Source of the DNA: Muribaculaceae bacterium
GTDB lineage: Bacteria > Bacteroidota > Bacteroidia > Bacteroidales > Muribaculaceae
Assembly: GCA_017505535.1 (NCBI GenBank)
Contig: JAFVPD010000019.1
Coordinates: 1-36,922 of the forward strand
Length of the DNA stretch: 36,922 bases
Direction: 5' to 3'
Of the stretch, positions 8,484 through 17,634 are shown piece by piece. Numbering within the stretch: the first letter of the stretch is position 1; each line of letters begins with the position of its first letter. Under the pieces are notes generated by a model that was given only the letters and a program-made list of their open reading frames with translations, made no database searches and had not been told where the DNA came from. The translations under genes and the position numbers were made by a program.

Positions 8484-10400
8484 ATGAACGACACCTTAAC
8501 TCAAATAATCACAGAAAACAATCGTCGCAAAGCAGCATTGCACAGCCCCTACGACCCCATCAGGGGAATTGGCTGCGCCGGGACAAGAATTGAAGTCCAA
8601 GCGACACTACACAACGACGGACACGCTTTCATACCCCGGGAAATGACACACGACAAAGCCTATCATGCCATCTCTTCACATGCCGACTGGGTTAAACTGC
8701 GATGCCAATATGACTTTGAATATTGGTGTGCCACTTGCGTTGAAATCAAAGACAAAATCACCGGCGAAGACCACCGATTTATCCTCAACAAGCCACAACG
8801 ACGCGTTGCCGCATTGCTCGAAAAGGATAGGCTCATGAAACGTCCCATCAGAGCCATAATGCTCAAAGCCCGTCAATGGGGAGGATCGACCCTTGTGCAA
8901 ATGTATATGGCCTGGTTGCAAATCACCCAATGTCGCAATTGGCACTCATTGATTTGTGCCCATGTAAAAGATACCGCTGCAAGCATCAGAGGTCTTTATG
9001 CCAAGATGCTTAATGCCTACCCCGAAGAGTATTGGGACGGCGATGAGAAGCCCAAATTTCGCCCATTCGAGCGCTCGGTTAACATCAGAGAGATTGCCGG
9101 GCGCAACTGTCGAGTGACAATCGGGTCGAGCGAAAACCAAGAGGCAGTCAGAGGCTCCGACTATGCCATGGCCCATCTGAGCGAAGTGGCATTTTGGAGC
9201 GACTCCTCATTGCGCTCCCCCGACAAATTCATCAGAGCCGTTTGTGGCGCAATAGCGTTGGCGCCCAACACCCTCATCATCATGGAAAGCACCGCCAACG
9301 GAGTGGGCAACTACTTTCACTCGGAATGGCTCAGAGCACGCGATGGCAAAAGCGACAAACGTCCCATAATGGTCCCCTGGTATGAGATAGAAATATATCG
9401 TAGCGAGGTGACCGATGTTCAACTGCTTTGGGAACAGATGGACAGCTACGAGCGCCACCTTTGGGACATGGGCCTCACACTCGAAATGATTCAGTGGTAT
9501 CATCTCAAACGCATGGAATACCCCGACCACTCGATGATGATGGCCGAATATCCCACCGACGACACCGAAGCATTTACCAACACCGGTCACAACATCTTTG
9601 CCGCCGAAGCCGTTGAACGGCTCAGAGAAAACTGCTGCCCTCCACGATGGATTGGAGAGCTATCGGCCGATGCCCAATCGGGTCCCCTGGCACTGTGCAA
9701 CATTAGATTTAACGACGATTCAACCGGGCTGTTGCAAGTGTGGCAAAAACCCCAAACCACATATCGTCCTAAAATACGCAACCGATATGTCGTGGCGGTA
9801 GATATTGGTGGCAGGTCGCGTCATAGCGACTACTCAGTCATTTCGGTATTTGACCGCCAGCCGATGCTCAACGGCAGCGGTCCCGAAGTTGTGGCACAGT
9901 GGAGAGGACACATCGACCACGATTGTCTCGCTTGGAAATGTGCCATGATAGCGCAGTGGTATGACAACGCACTGTTGGTTATTGAAAGCAACACCCTCGA
10001 GACCGAGAACTGCGAAGGCGATCACAACCTGTTCATTTTAAATTCATTGGGGCACACCTATCGAAATCTGTATTATCGCACAAGCTTCGACAACATGAGC
10101 AAACGTCCGTCGTTCAAAGTTGGATTTCACACCAACAGCGCCACAAAAACCATGGTAATCAATTCACTCATTCAAAAAGTGCGAGAAAATGCCTACACCG
10201 AGCGCTCGTCAACAGCCTGCGATGAATTTTCCACCTACGAAATCAAGAACAACGGCTCGTTTGGCGCTAAAGCAGGCTATCACGATGACGTGCTCATGAC
10301 CCGGGCAATCGGGCTACACATTGCGACATCAACACCCCTCACCATCATCGACGACCCTTCAAATCGCTCCAACCACGCAACGTCATGGTCGTCATGGTAA
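8484..10400 (+). CDS. terL: Phage terminase large subunit (orphan)
   Basis: 638 residues with both terminase activities recognisable. The N-terminal ATPase has a deviant Walker A, KARQWGGST (from Lys128; the early Lys replaces the usual P-loop Lys, as in many TerL), a Walker B region HLSEVAFW with Glu234, and the coupling motif ESTANG starting at Glu268. The C-terminal RNase H-like nuclease has the three acidic positions: Asp440 in AVDIGG, Glu501 in VIESN and Asp601 in YHDDVL. All motifs are intact and the length is normal for TerL, so the protein looks functional. In phages it pumps DNA into procapsids and cuts it at the end. Here it stands with only the 816-residue protein upstream and a lipoprotein 83 bp downstream; no small terminase, portal or capsid gene is visible. 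Confidence 0.9.
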   Translation: MNDTLTQIITENNRRKAALHSPYDPIRGIGCAGTRIEVQATLHNDGHAFIPREMTHDKAYHAISSHADWVKLRCQYDFEYWCATCVEIKDKITGEDHRFILNKPQRRVAALLEKDRLMKRPIRAIMLKARQWGGSTLVQMYMAWLQITQCRNWHSLICAHVKDTAASIRGLYAKMLNAYPEEYWDGDEKPKFRPFERSVNIREIAGRNCRVTIGSSENQEAVRGSDYAMAHLSEVAFWSDSSLRSPDKFIRAVCGAIALAPNTLIIMESTANGVGNYFHSEWLRARDGKSDKRPIMVPWYEIEIYRSEVTDVQLLWEQMDSYERHLWDMGLTLEMIQWYHLKRMEYPDHSMMMAEYPTDDTEAFTNTGHNIFAAEAVERLRENCCPPRWIGELSADAQSGPLALCNIRFNDDSTGLLQVWQKPQTTYRPKIRNRYVVAVDIGGRSRHSDYSVISVFDRQPMLNGSGPEVVAQWRGHIDHDCLAWKCAMIAQWYDNALLVIESNTLETENCEGDHNLFILNSLGHTYRNLYYRTSFDNMSKRPSFKVGFHTNSATKTMVINSLIQKVRENAYTERSSTACDEFSTYEIKNNGSFGAKAGYHDDVLMTRAIGLHIATSTPLTIIDDPSNRSNHATSWSSW

Positions 10401-10483
10401 TGATTTAGCAAGCCAATGTTGCAATATTTAAGCTCATTACTCGTTATTAGTTAGTATAAAACCGATAAACTCAAACCCCGACA

Positions 10484-11902
10484 ATGATCAACCGCATTAA
10501 ACATATCGTCATTCTCGCAATGACAATCATCACCACAGCCCTCACGGCTTGCATAGAAGATGGAGTAACCACCAATCCGTCACATCAGCCGACCTTTTCG
10601 ACCGATACATTGCACATGGGATTGGTATTCACCGAAACCGGTACGCCAACCCATTCATTCACAGTATATAATCGCCACGACAAAGTACTCAACATCTCCG
10701 ACATCTCTTTGCGCAATGGCGGCACAGGGATATTTCGCCTAAACGTTGATGGCTTTATGGGCAAACGTTTTTCCAACGTAGAAATACGCCCCAACGATTC
10801 CATCTTTGTATTTGTCGAAGCCACGCTACCCCCAAATGGGCAAAACCTACCTGTGACAATCGAAGAGTTGCTTGATTTCACCACCAATGGCAAAACATCG
10901 ACCATAGTGCTCAGCGCCGACGGCCAAGACGTGGATCGTCGCCGAGGCGAAATCATCACAACGTCGGCCAAATGGTCGGCCAACAAGCCCTATCAAATAT
11001 TTGACAGTCTTGTTGTTGCACAAGGAGCCACGCTCACAATTGAGCCCGGCGCAACATTATATTTCCACGACAACGCAACACTTAAAGTGAGAGGCACCCT
11101 CGTGTGCAACGGACAACCCGATGCCTTTATTAATTTCACCGGCGACCGCACCGACAACGTGGTGAGCGATATCCCATTCGACCTCATGTCGGGACAATGG
11201 AACGGAGTGATATTTGAGTCCACCAGTCGCAACAACTACCTGTCACACACCTCAATACGCAACACCGTGGCAGGCATCGTGGTTGACTCCATCACAGAGA
11301 CATCATCGCCCGCCGTGACCTTTGTAAACTGCATCTTGCGCAACTCGATGGACGCAGCTTTGACAGCCATACACTCCAATGTGTTGGCCATCGGTTGCGA
11401 AATTGCCGATGCGGCAAACGGCATAGTGCGTTTGCGAGGCGGTAATTCGACATTCAACCACTGCACATTTGCCAACTATTACCTATTTGCCGCCCCCGGC
11501 GATGCCATCATCTCATTGAGCCATCTCAACAGCGAAAGCGACGACAATTCGGGACTACCCTATACCGCCGCCAACTTCACCAATAGTATCATCTATGGCA
11601 ATGGCAGCGACATTTCCCACGGCGACCTCACCGGCACTGAAGTGTATCTCAAATCGTGCCTACTCAAATCGGCCGGAAGCGACGACGATAACTTTATCAC
11701 ATGCCTCTGGGATAGCGATCCGCTATATTATACCGTGCGCAACGAGTATATCTTTGACTACCGTATGAAAAATGAGTCTCCCGCCATCGCAGTCGCCAAT
11801 CCGGCGCTGACGCTTCCCGAGGCGGCCTATGATGCATATGGGTTGGCCCGTGGAGCGAGCCCCGACCTTGGAGCATACGTCTATGTTCCGGCAGAGGAAT
11901 AA
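10484..11902 (+). CDS. Lipoprotein with right-handed beta-helix domain
   Basis: 472 residues. A lipoprotein signal peptide ends in the lipobox LTAC with Cys23, so the mature protein is probably lipid-anchored in the outer membrane. Residues ~40-150 look like an immunoglobulin-type 'choice-of-anchor' domain (HSFTVYNRHDKVLNISDISL, NDSIFVFVEATL). Residues ~165-460 are a pectate-lyase-like beta helix: LTIEPGATLYFHDNATLKVR, NYLSHTSIRNTVAGI, FVNCILRNS, FTNSIIYGN. No catalytic residues of a known lyase could be assigned. The start at 10484 is an ATG and no Shine-Dalgarno is expected. It is followed 14 bp later by the phosphoethanolamine-transferase-like gene, which suggests a shared transcript. The role is unknown; binding of a surface glycan is one possibility. 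Confidence 0.8.
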   Translation: MINRIKHIVILAMTIITTALTACIEDGVTTNPSHQPTFSTDTLHMGLVFTETGTPTHSFTVYNRHDKVLNISDISLRNGGTGIFRLNVDGFMGKRFSNVEIRPNDSIFVFVEATLPPNGQNLPVTIEELLDFTTNGKTSTIVLSADGQDVDRRRGEIITTSAKWSANKPYQIFDSLVVAQGATLTIEPGATLYFHDNATLKVRGTLVCNGQPDAFINFTGDRTDNVVSDIPFDLMSGQWNGVIFESTSRNNYLSHTSIRNTVAGIVVDSITETSSPAVTFVNCILRNSMDAALTAIHSNVLAIGCEIADAANGIVRLRGGNSTFNHCTFANYYLFAAPGDAIISLSHLNSESDDNSGLPYTAANFTNSIIYGNGSDISHGDLTGTEVYLKSCLLKSAGSDDDNFITCLWDSDPLYYTVRNEYIFDYRMKNESPAIAVANPALTLPEAAYDAYGLARGASPDLGAYVYVPAEE

Positions 11903-11916
11903 CCACTTGAGTGCAA

Positions 11917-13491
11917 ATGAAACAAACGGCAAATAAAATCGCCTCATATCTCCTCAGGCCATTTACCGAGCTGTTGCCTCTATTGCTGACATTGATAATT
12001 CTCACATCAATCTCAGCCATAGTACCCTACATTAAAAATCACATTCCCTACTCATTACAACTCATCTCAGCGAGTGCCCTCATAAGCTATGGGGTGACAT
12101 TTCTCATTGGGCTTCTTTCTCAACGACTGCGCAAAATAGCACTATGGGGCTTTCTGGTGGTGTATCTTCTCACTGCAATAATGTCATTTTGCAGCTACTA
12201 TTTTTATGGCACCGAGTTTAATGGCGACCTCGCCGGAGTTATCGCCGGCACTACCCATTCAGAAGCATCGGAGTTTATCGATTACCTCTCAATGGGTCAA
12301 ATCATCGCCCTCATTTTGGGAATTATTTTGCTTATAGTATCCTCTTATTTGGTAGTCAAGACACTCGACATCTCGACCATGAAATGGAGGCGACTACTGT
12401 CAACAATGAGTAGTGTGGCGATAGTTTTGGGAATATTTTTGGCATTCTACAAGCCGGCAGTATATAATAACACATTCGTGGGACACATTGAAAAATGTGG
12501 TTATTTGTTTGAAAATATACCCGATTTAAGGGACTATCCCACCCACCCCGAGCTCACAACCACTGCACCATTACCCCAAAATATAGTCATCATTATAGGC
12601 GAATCATTCTCAAAAACCCACAGCTCGTTATATAACTACCAATACCCCACCAATCCCCGGCTAACCGCCTTGAGAGATAGTGGCGAATTGCTCATATTTA
12701 ACAATGTCACTGCTCCATATATCCAAACAATAGAGTGTTTCAAATCCATCATGAGCACCTACCGGCGAGAATATGGCGATAGTGTTAATTGGTATCAATG
12801 CACGACTATTCCCGAGATAATGAATCGATTGGGCTACAACACCATTTGGCTGTCAAATCAAAGCAAGAAGGGATTATATGACAATATTGCCGGAAGATAT
12901 TCCGATTTGTGTAATGAAAACCTCTTTGTGGGGAATAAATTCACAGGACTGTCACGGTCCTATCTTGATGAGGAACTGCTAAAACTACTTGCCCCCATTC
13001 ATGCCGAGAACAATGATGGGGCAAATTGCTATTTCATACATCTCCAAGGGCAACACATCTCATTCTCATCACGTTATCCCAAAGAGATGACACGATTCAC
13101 CCCGGCCGACTATCCCCAACACAGCGAGCATCAGCGCCCGATAATAGCCCACTACGACAATGCGACATACTATAACGATTCAATCGTTAATGAAATAATA
13201 CACACATTTAAAGATGATGAGGCGCTGATATTTTATTTTTCCGACCACTCTCTGGACATTTATGACACTTGGGGCGACTACTTCGGGAATGGGATTCCCA
13301 CCAATGCCCACTCCCATGCCATGGGAACCGACATTCCATTTATGATTTACCCCACGTTGAAGTATCAAGAGAAATATCCCGAAACCACAAACAAGATAAA
13401 ATCGGCCACAGATAACGAAATCCATACCGAAGATTTTATCTACCTGCTCATGGACCTACTGGGCGTTGAGGCCTCAACACTGAAACAATAA
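11917..13491 (+). CDS. EptA-like phosphoethanolamine transferase (sulfatase fold)
   Basis: 524 residues from the ATG at 11917 (a GTG two codons upstream is less likely). Five N-terminal membrane helices (within ~15-185) are followed by a periplasmic alkaline-phosphatase/sulfatase-type domain, as in EptA and CptA. Visible motifs: GESFSKTHSSLYNYQYPTNP (Glu229 as metal ligand; Ser230 stands where EptA has its nucleophilic Thr, and Thr234 is nearby), HLQGQH with His380, FSDHS with Asp443-His444, and HSHAMGTDIPF (His465/His467). The family transfers phosphoethanolamine from phosphatidylethanolamine to lipid A or other surface glycans at the outer face of the inner membrane. The acceptor here is unknown. 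It follows the beta-helix lipoprotein by 14 bp and faces the Gly/Pro-rich lipoprotein gene. Confidence 0.87.
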   Translation: MKQTANKIASYLLRPFTELLPLLLTLIILTSISAIVPYIKNHIPYSLQLISASALISYGVTFLIGLLSQRLRKIALWGFLVVYLLTAIMSFCSYYFYGTEFNGDLAGVIAGTTHSEASEFIDYLSMGQIIALILGIILLIVSSYLVVKTLDISTMKWRRLLSTMSSVAIVLGIFLAFYKPAVYNNTFVGHIEKCGYLFENIPDLRDYPTHPELTTTAPLPQNIVIIIGESFSKTHSSLYNYQYPTNPRLTALRDSGELLIFNNVTAPYIQTIECFKSIMSTYRREYGDSVNWYQCTTIPEIMNRLGYNTIWLSNQSKKGLYDNIAGRYSDLCNENLFVGNKFTGLSRSYLDEELLKLLAPIHAENNDGANCYFIHLQGQHISFSSRYPKEMTRFTPADYPQHSEHQRPIIAHYDNATYYNDSIVNEIIHTFKDDEALIFYFSDHSLDIYDTWGDYFGNGIPTNAHSHAMGTDIPFMIYPTLKYQEKYPETTNKIKSATDNEIHTEDFIYLLMDLLGVEASTLKQ

Positions 13492-13568
13492 TATTTCCTT
13501 GGGAGGATAGCGTTACACTATTCCAATTACTAAAGAGCTACCCAGACTAATTGCACTCTACCTCGCAA

Positions 13569-14009
13569 TTAATGGCGACGGTTGCTTGCCGGGCGTTTTC
13601 CTGAAGCAGGACGACTGCCGGGATTGGAGCCGGGTCGTTTGCCGGGAGAGACAGAAGAGCCACCGGAAGGATTGTGTCCGGGATTATTTCCCGGTTTTAC
13701 ATTTGAGTCGGGTTTGCCGGGCTTGTTGTCTGGTTTGCCGGGCTTATGATCAGGCTTATCGGGTTTATGATCGGGACGATGATCGGGCTTGTCGGGACGA
13801 TGCTCAGATCCCCCTCCCGGGTGGTGAGGAGGAGCCGGAGGCAATGGGTTTACAATTGGAGGAGGAGGCATACCCGGGCCATAATAATCGGGGGTATAGT
13901 AATAATAATCAACATCATATCCCGTATATACCGTATCGAGCGGACCGCAACTGCTCAAAGCAATAGCGACCGATAAACCTGCAGCAAGAGCCAATTTATT
14001 TTGTTTCAT
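13569..14009 (-). CDS. Gly/Pro/His-rich small lipoprotein
   Basis: 146 residues from the ATG at 14009 (a TTG two codons earlier is less likely). The signal peptide ends ALSSC with Cys21, a good lipobox. The mature protein has a short Tyr-rich part (YDVDYYYYTPDYYG) and then a low-complexity tail of Pro/Gly/His/Lys/Asp, with tandem short units of the form KPDHRPD, KPDHKPG and KPDNKPG, ending in Ser/Arg/Pro repeats. Such tails usually span or bind the cell wall or chelate metal, but nothing proves that here. It is convergent with the transferase gene (77-bp gap, with a 7-bp inverted repeat at 13548-13571) and divergent from the outer-membrane barrel gene at 14208. Confidence 0.75.
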   Translation of the reverse strand: MKQNKLALAAGLSVAIALSSCGPLDTVYTGYDVDYYYYTPDYYGPGMPPPPIVNPLPPAPPHHPGGGSEHRPDKPDHRPDHKPDKPDHKPGKPDNKPGKPDSNVKPGNNPGHNPSGGSSVSPGKRPGSNPGSRPASGKRPASNRRH

Positions 14010-14207
14010 TGTCAACGTGTTTTATTGATTAACAACCTATGTGAAACTATCGTTCACCCACATAATCAGAGACAAATTTAGCATCTTGTCATCAAAAAAG
14101 CAAGAAACGAACTTAAAAAAATAGTTTTGCACAAAAATTCACCTAATAAAATTAAACCTTTGAAAAAAGGTCAAGTCTATAAGGCATATTTCTAAAAACA
14201 TATACCG

Positions 14208-16997
14208 ATGTCACATATACGCCACATTGCAACAATCGTTGCAATACTAATTACAACAACAATTTCGGCCTATGGAGCAATAGTCAGAGGCACCTTGAAA
14301 GATGCCAATGGCGAGCCAATGATGGAAGCCACAGTGAGACTATTGAATGCCCGCGACAGTTCATTTGTGAAGGGTACTGCAGCCGATGCACAGGGACGTT
14401 TTGCACTCTCAGGAATATCAAAAGGGCGCTATATAATACAATGCACCTATATTGGCTATAAACCCAGCTACCGCGACCTCATCGTGGGCGAGTCAAACGT
14501 GAGAATGAAACCCATTGTGATGGAAGAGTCATCGATAATGCTCAAAGAAACCACCGTAACCGGAGTAAAAACGCAGATAACCGTAAAAGAGGACACCGTA
14601 GAGTTCAATGCCGACTCCTATAAAACACAACCCAATGCAGTAGTTGAAGACCTCTTGAAACGATTGCCCGGTGTTGAAGTGGGGACAGATGGCAAGATTA
14701 CAGCCAATGGTAAAGAGGTGACCAAAATTCTCGTTGATGGAAAAGAATTTTTCTCAGACGACCCAAAAGTGGCGACAAAAAATCTCCCTGTCAACATGGT
14801 TGATAAGCTCCAAGTAGTTGACCGCAAGAGCGATCTTGCCCGCCTCACCGGAGTAGATGATGGCGAAGAAGAGACCGTAATTAATCTCACCGTCAAAAAA
14901 GGCATGAAGAACGGGTGGTTTGGAAGCGCCGAGGTGGGTTATGGCACCGACGACCGCTACAAAAGCGGCTTTATCGTGAACCGATTTTGGAACGACAACC
15001 AAATCACAGTTGTCGGAAGCGCAAACAATATCAACGAGCTTGGATTTACCGATGGCAATGCCGGTCGTTTCCGCCGATTTGGAGGCAATGACGGCATCAA
15101 CACATCGCAGACATTCGGAGTAAACTTCAACGTGGGCAAAGAGGAAATCTTCCGCGTGGGAGGTAATGTCATGTATTCCCACACCGACCAAAAGTCACGT
15201 CAGTTGCAAAACCGCCAATATCTGTTTGCCGACTCCACCTCATATGCCGAAACCGGGAAGGCATCACGCGACCGAGGACACAACATCAGAGCCGATTTTC
15301 GCGTAAAATGGAATCCCGACTCATTTAACACCTTTGAGTTCAGACCACGTTTGTCGTTTAACTTCAACGACTCAGAGAGCATTGATTCGACCCTAACCCT
15401 TGCAGGCGACCTCAATCGCACCCCCGTCAACCGCAGTTTCAATGCGGGCAACTCCGAGGGTAACTCATTTGAATTTGGTGGCGAAATGGTTTTTAACCAC
15501 AAATTCCGTTCACGCCCCGGTCGCTCCTACTCAGTACAATTGCGCTACAACTTGAGTAATGTGAGAGAAGATGAGAATAGCTATGCCCTCAACCGCTTCT
15601 TCCTATTGGACAGCATCGATTTATATGACCAATACACCGACAACCACACTTGGAGCAATCAAGCCCAATTGCGAGCATCGTGGACCGAGCCACTTGGCGA
15701 TGCCCAAAAAGGTCACTTCCTCACATTGGCCTATCGCGTTCAATATCGATGGAACAATGCCGACAAACTTGTCTATGACCACCCCGTGATATTCCCCGAC
15801 GGAGTACTCGGCGACCCAATGATTGATTATAGTCAAAACATCTTCAACGACTCATTGAGCAACCAATTCCGCAACGACTTTTTCAATCAAGATATACGTT
15901 TAGGGCTCAAGAAAGTGAGCAAAAACTACAATATTGAGGCCGGCTTGTCATTCATACCCTCAATGTCAAAGAGCGACGACCTCATTAACTCAGAACGAGA
16001 CATAAAGGAACGATGGGTATGGAACTTTGCACCATTTTTGCGATACCGTTACCGCATGGGCAAGAGCCGATCAATTAATGTCAGATACAACGGGCGCACC
16101 TCACAACCCTCAATGTCGCAATTGCAACCGGTAGCCGACAAGAGCAACCCCATGCGCATTGTTATCGGTAATCCCAATCTTGACCCCACGTTTACCCACA
16201 ACATGATGCTAAGATTTCAAGACTTCAATGCCGACGCACAACGTTCAATCATGGCAATGGGAAATATTCAACTTGCGCAAAACAGTATAATCTCTCGCAC
16301 CTCGTTTGACCCCGAAACCGGTGCACAAACCACTACCTACACCAACGTTAACGGAGTGTGGAATGCCCGACTAATGGGAATGATTTCATTGCCATTTAAA
16401 GACAAGCGCTGGCAATTTAACAACAACCTGTTTACATTCTATAGCCAAACCGTGGGATACAACAACAATCTGCGCAATCGCAGTGGTTCGTTTATGGTTG
16501 GAGAATCGTTCTCAATAGCATTCCGACCCAACAACTTCGAGCTTGAATTGCGTCCATTCTACAACCTACAAAGCACCCACAACAGTGTTCAAACCAGTGC
16601 CAATCGCAATGTGCACACCTATGGAGGTCGCTTTGATGGAACCTACTACACCTCATGGGGCTTGAACTTCAACACCGATGTATCATTCTCAGGGACAGAA
16701 GGATATTCGGCCGGCTACAACACCAAACAATGGCTGTGGAATGCCACCCTATCTTATCAATTCCTAAAAGACAAATCGGCAACACTTGCAGTAAAAGTCT
16801 ATGACCTATTGCAACAAAAATCGAACATACGTCGCAACGTAACAGCCAATTACATCGATGATACCAACTATAACTCGTTGACCCGCTACTTTATGGTTAC
16901 ATTTAACTACAAATTCAACACATTTGGCAAGGGAAATACCCCGACAGGTCGAGGAGGAAGAAGATCTGGCCCCGGTGGCCCACCACCAAGAATGTAG
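14208..16997 (+). CDS. Outer-membrane beta-barrel protein, TonB-receptor-like
   Basis: 929 residues. A signal peptide (to about residue 23, ISAYGA) is followed by a CarboxypepD_reg-like domain (VRGTLKDANGEPMMEATVRL ... GRYIIQCTYIGYKP). A plug-like region with KEDTVEFNADSYKTQPNA and VEDLLKRLPGVEVGTDGKI follows, then a long C-terminal barrel of alternating strands. The plug wording is typical of the 'outer membrane beta-barrel family 14' proteins of Bacteroidetes, which lack a partner SusD; none is seen here. The tail after the last strand is a flexible Gly/Arg/Pro stretch (about 915-929). The substrate is unknown. A 9-bp perfect hairpin 14 bp downstream closes the unit. It starts 199 bp from the divergent lipoprotein gene. 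Confidence 0.88.
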   Translation: MSHIRHIATIVAILITTTISAYGAIVRGTLKDANGEPMMEATVRLLNARDSSFVKGTAADAQGRFALSGISKGRYIIQCTYIGYKPSYRDLIVGESNVRMKPIVMEESSIMLKETTVTGVKTQITVKEDTVEFNADSYKTQPNAVVEDLLKRLPGVEVGTDGKITANGKEVTKILVDGKEFFSDDPKVATKNLPVNMVDKLQVVDRKSDLARLTGVDDGEEETVINLTVKKGMKNGWFGSAEVGYGTDDRYKSGFIVNRFWNDNQITVVGSANNINELGFTDGNAGRFRRFGGNDGINTSQTFGVNFNVGKEEIFRVGGNVMYSHTDQKSRQLQNRQYLFADSTSYAETGKASRDRGHNIRADFRVKWNPDSFNTFEFRPRLSFNFNDSESIDSTLTLAGDLNRTPVNRSFNAGNSEGNSFEFGGEMVFNHKFRSRPGRSYSVQLRYNLSNVREDENSYALNRFFLLDSIDLYDQYTDNHTWSNQAQLRASWTEPLGDAQKGHFLTLAYRVQYRWNNADKLVYDHPVIFPDGVLGDPMIDYSQNIFNDSLSNQFRNDFFNQDIRLGLKKVSKNYNIEAGLSFIPSMSKSDDLINSERDIKERWVWNFAPFLRYRYRMGKSRSINVRYNGRTSQPSMSQLQPVADKSNPMRIVIGNPNLDPTFTHNMMLRFQDFNADAQRSIMAMGNIQLAQNSIISRTSFDPETGAQTTTYTNVNGVWNARLMGMISLPFKDKRWQFNNNLFTFYSQTVGYNNNLRNRSGSFMVGESFSIAFRPNNFELELRPFYNLQSTHNSVQTSANRNVHTYGGRFDGTYYTSWGLNFNTDVSFSGTEGYSAGYNTKQWLWNATLSYQFLKDKSATLAVKVYDLLQQKSNIRRNVTANYIDDTNYNSLTRYFMVTFNYKFNTFGKGNTPTGRGGRRSGPGGPPPRM

Positions 16998-17011
16998 ATA
17001 ATGCACTAAAT

Positions 17012-17044
17012 AACCCCAATTGGACCGATTGCCCTATTGGGGTT
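17012..17044. terminator. Hairpin terminator after the beta-barrel gene
   Basis: The arms AACCCCAAT (17012-17020) and ATTGGGGTT (17036-17044) pair perfectly over 9 bp with a 15-nt loop. It lies 14 bp after the stop codon and has only a short U-rich tail (TATTGTTG), so termination strength is uncertain. Confidence 0.6.
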
Positions 17045-17404
17045 TATTGTTGATTTGGGGGGAAGAGTCTTTTTAAGGTCTTTATCGCCTAAATAGTGAA
17101 GAAGGTTATCAATGAGCTTGAAATGGGAGTATCGCCCGACGAGCCTTATTTCCCTAAGATTGGTTAATTCGCGTCTTTGCAGACTCCGGTGTAGGTGGGG
17201 TTGCGCTCGCTATCCGGAGGTTTCGGGCTATGCCCTCAACCACGCGATTATTTATACGCTTCGCGTCCCGTGCTTCGCACGATTTGTTACAAGGTTGGAT
17301 TATACATTAGTGATGTTATCCACACTAAAAAGCGACTGAACCATTAAAAGCCAACAAGCGTAAGAAAAAGATTAATGTCACAGCCAAACGGGCACAAAAA
17401 AAGG
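17045..17404. other. Non-coding stretch with small TTC-loop hairpins
   Basis: About 360 bp without a believable gene. A 75-codon plus-strand frame exists but has no family signature. Between 17170 and 17290 there are mini-hairpins with a TTC loop (ACGC-TTC-GCGT and GTGC-TTC-GCAC, about 17258-17281), the same style as the CGGC-TTC-GCCG units in the repeats at 33.5 and 35.7 kb. The remainder leads into the 3' end of the minus-strand SRP RNA. Confidence 0.45.
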
Positions 17405-17406
17405 GC

Positions 17407-17499
17407 AAGCGATCTACATCGCACCGCTACGACCCGATACCGTTGCTTCGATCAAGACCTGGCGGAGTTCTCGGGGAGCTGGTCGTGTAGGACTTACCC
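17407..17499 (-). ncRNA. ffs: Signal recognition particle RNA, small bacterial type
   Basis: On the minus strand the sequence holds the Bacteroidetes-type SRP RNA pattern: GTAAGTCCTACACGACCAGC, then ACTCCGCCAGG, then AGCAACGGTA and GGTCGTAGCGG. CCTACA/TGTAGA and CGACC/GGTCG pair to close the outer helix, and CAGG plus AGCAA form the internal-loop pair bound by the Ffh M domain. The RNA is the scaffold of the particle that brings membrane and secreted proteins to the translocon. A matching promoter lies just upstream. Ends are approximate: the 5' end is set from the promoter and the 3' end from the helix. The tip of the core hairpin is unusual (UCUUGAUCGA instead of a GNRA/GGAA-capped stem). 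The identity rests on pattern memory and helix pairing. Confidence 0.78.
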
Positions 17500-17504
17500 G
17501 GGTG

Positions 17505-17534
17505 CAAAGGTACGCATTTTTTTCTAAACTGCAA
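17505..17534 (-). promoter_or_regulatory. Promoter of the SRP RNA
   Basis: Read on the minus strand there is a -33 TTG (17532-17534), 19 nt, then TACCTTTG (17505-17512), a full match to the Bacteroidetes TAnnTTTG -7 box. Transcription would start near 17498, at the 5' end of the SRP RNA. Confidence 0.7.
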
Positions 17535-17634
17535 TAGATAGCATCAAAAAAGTATCAGAGGAAGCAAAGGGAGGCGCATTCAGTGTAAAAGTTTCTTAAA
17601 ATTGCAGTTTTAACACAATAATTGAGTAAATGAA

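Noticed and set aside
6012..10400. Complete prophage
   Set aside because: Only two phage-type genes; no integrase, portal, capsid, lysis or attachment repeats seen.
13548..13571. 7-bp inverted repeat between convergent genes as a terminator
   Set aside because: Short stem, 10-nt loop and no T tract; the 3' arm enters the coding region.
13586..13976. Plus-strand frames opposite the Gly/Pro/His-rich lipoprotein
   Set aside because: Low-complexity repeats open frames on both strands; the minus strand has signal peptide and lipobox.
17112..17339. 75-codon plus-strand frame before the SRP RNA
   Set aside because: No recognisable domain, odd composition, and it covers the mini-hairpins.
17342..17490. 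Basic open frame running antisense through the SRP RNA (KANKRKKKINVTAKRAQKKG)
   Set aside because: No clear start, and its second half is the antisense of the structured RNA; could be a gene remnant but unsupported.
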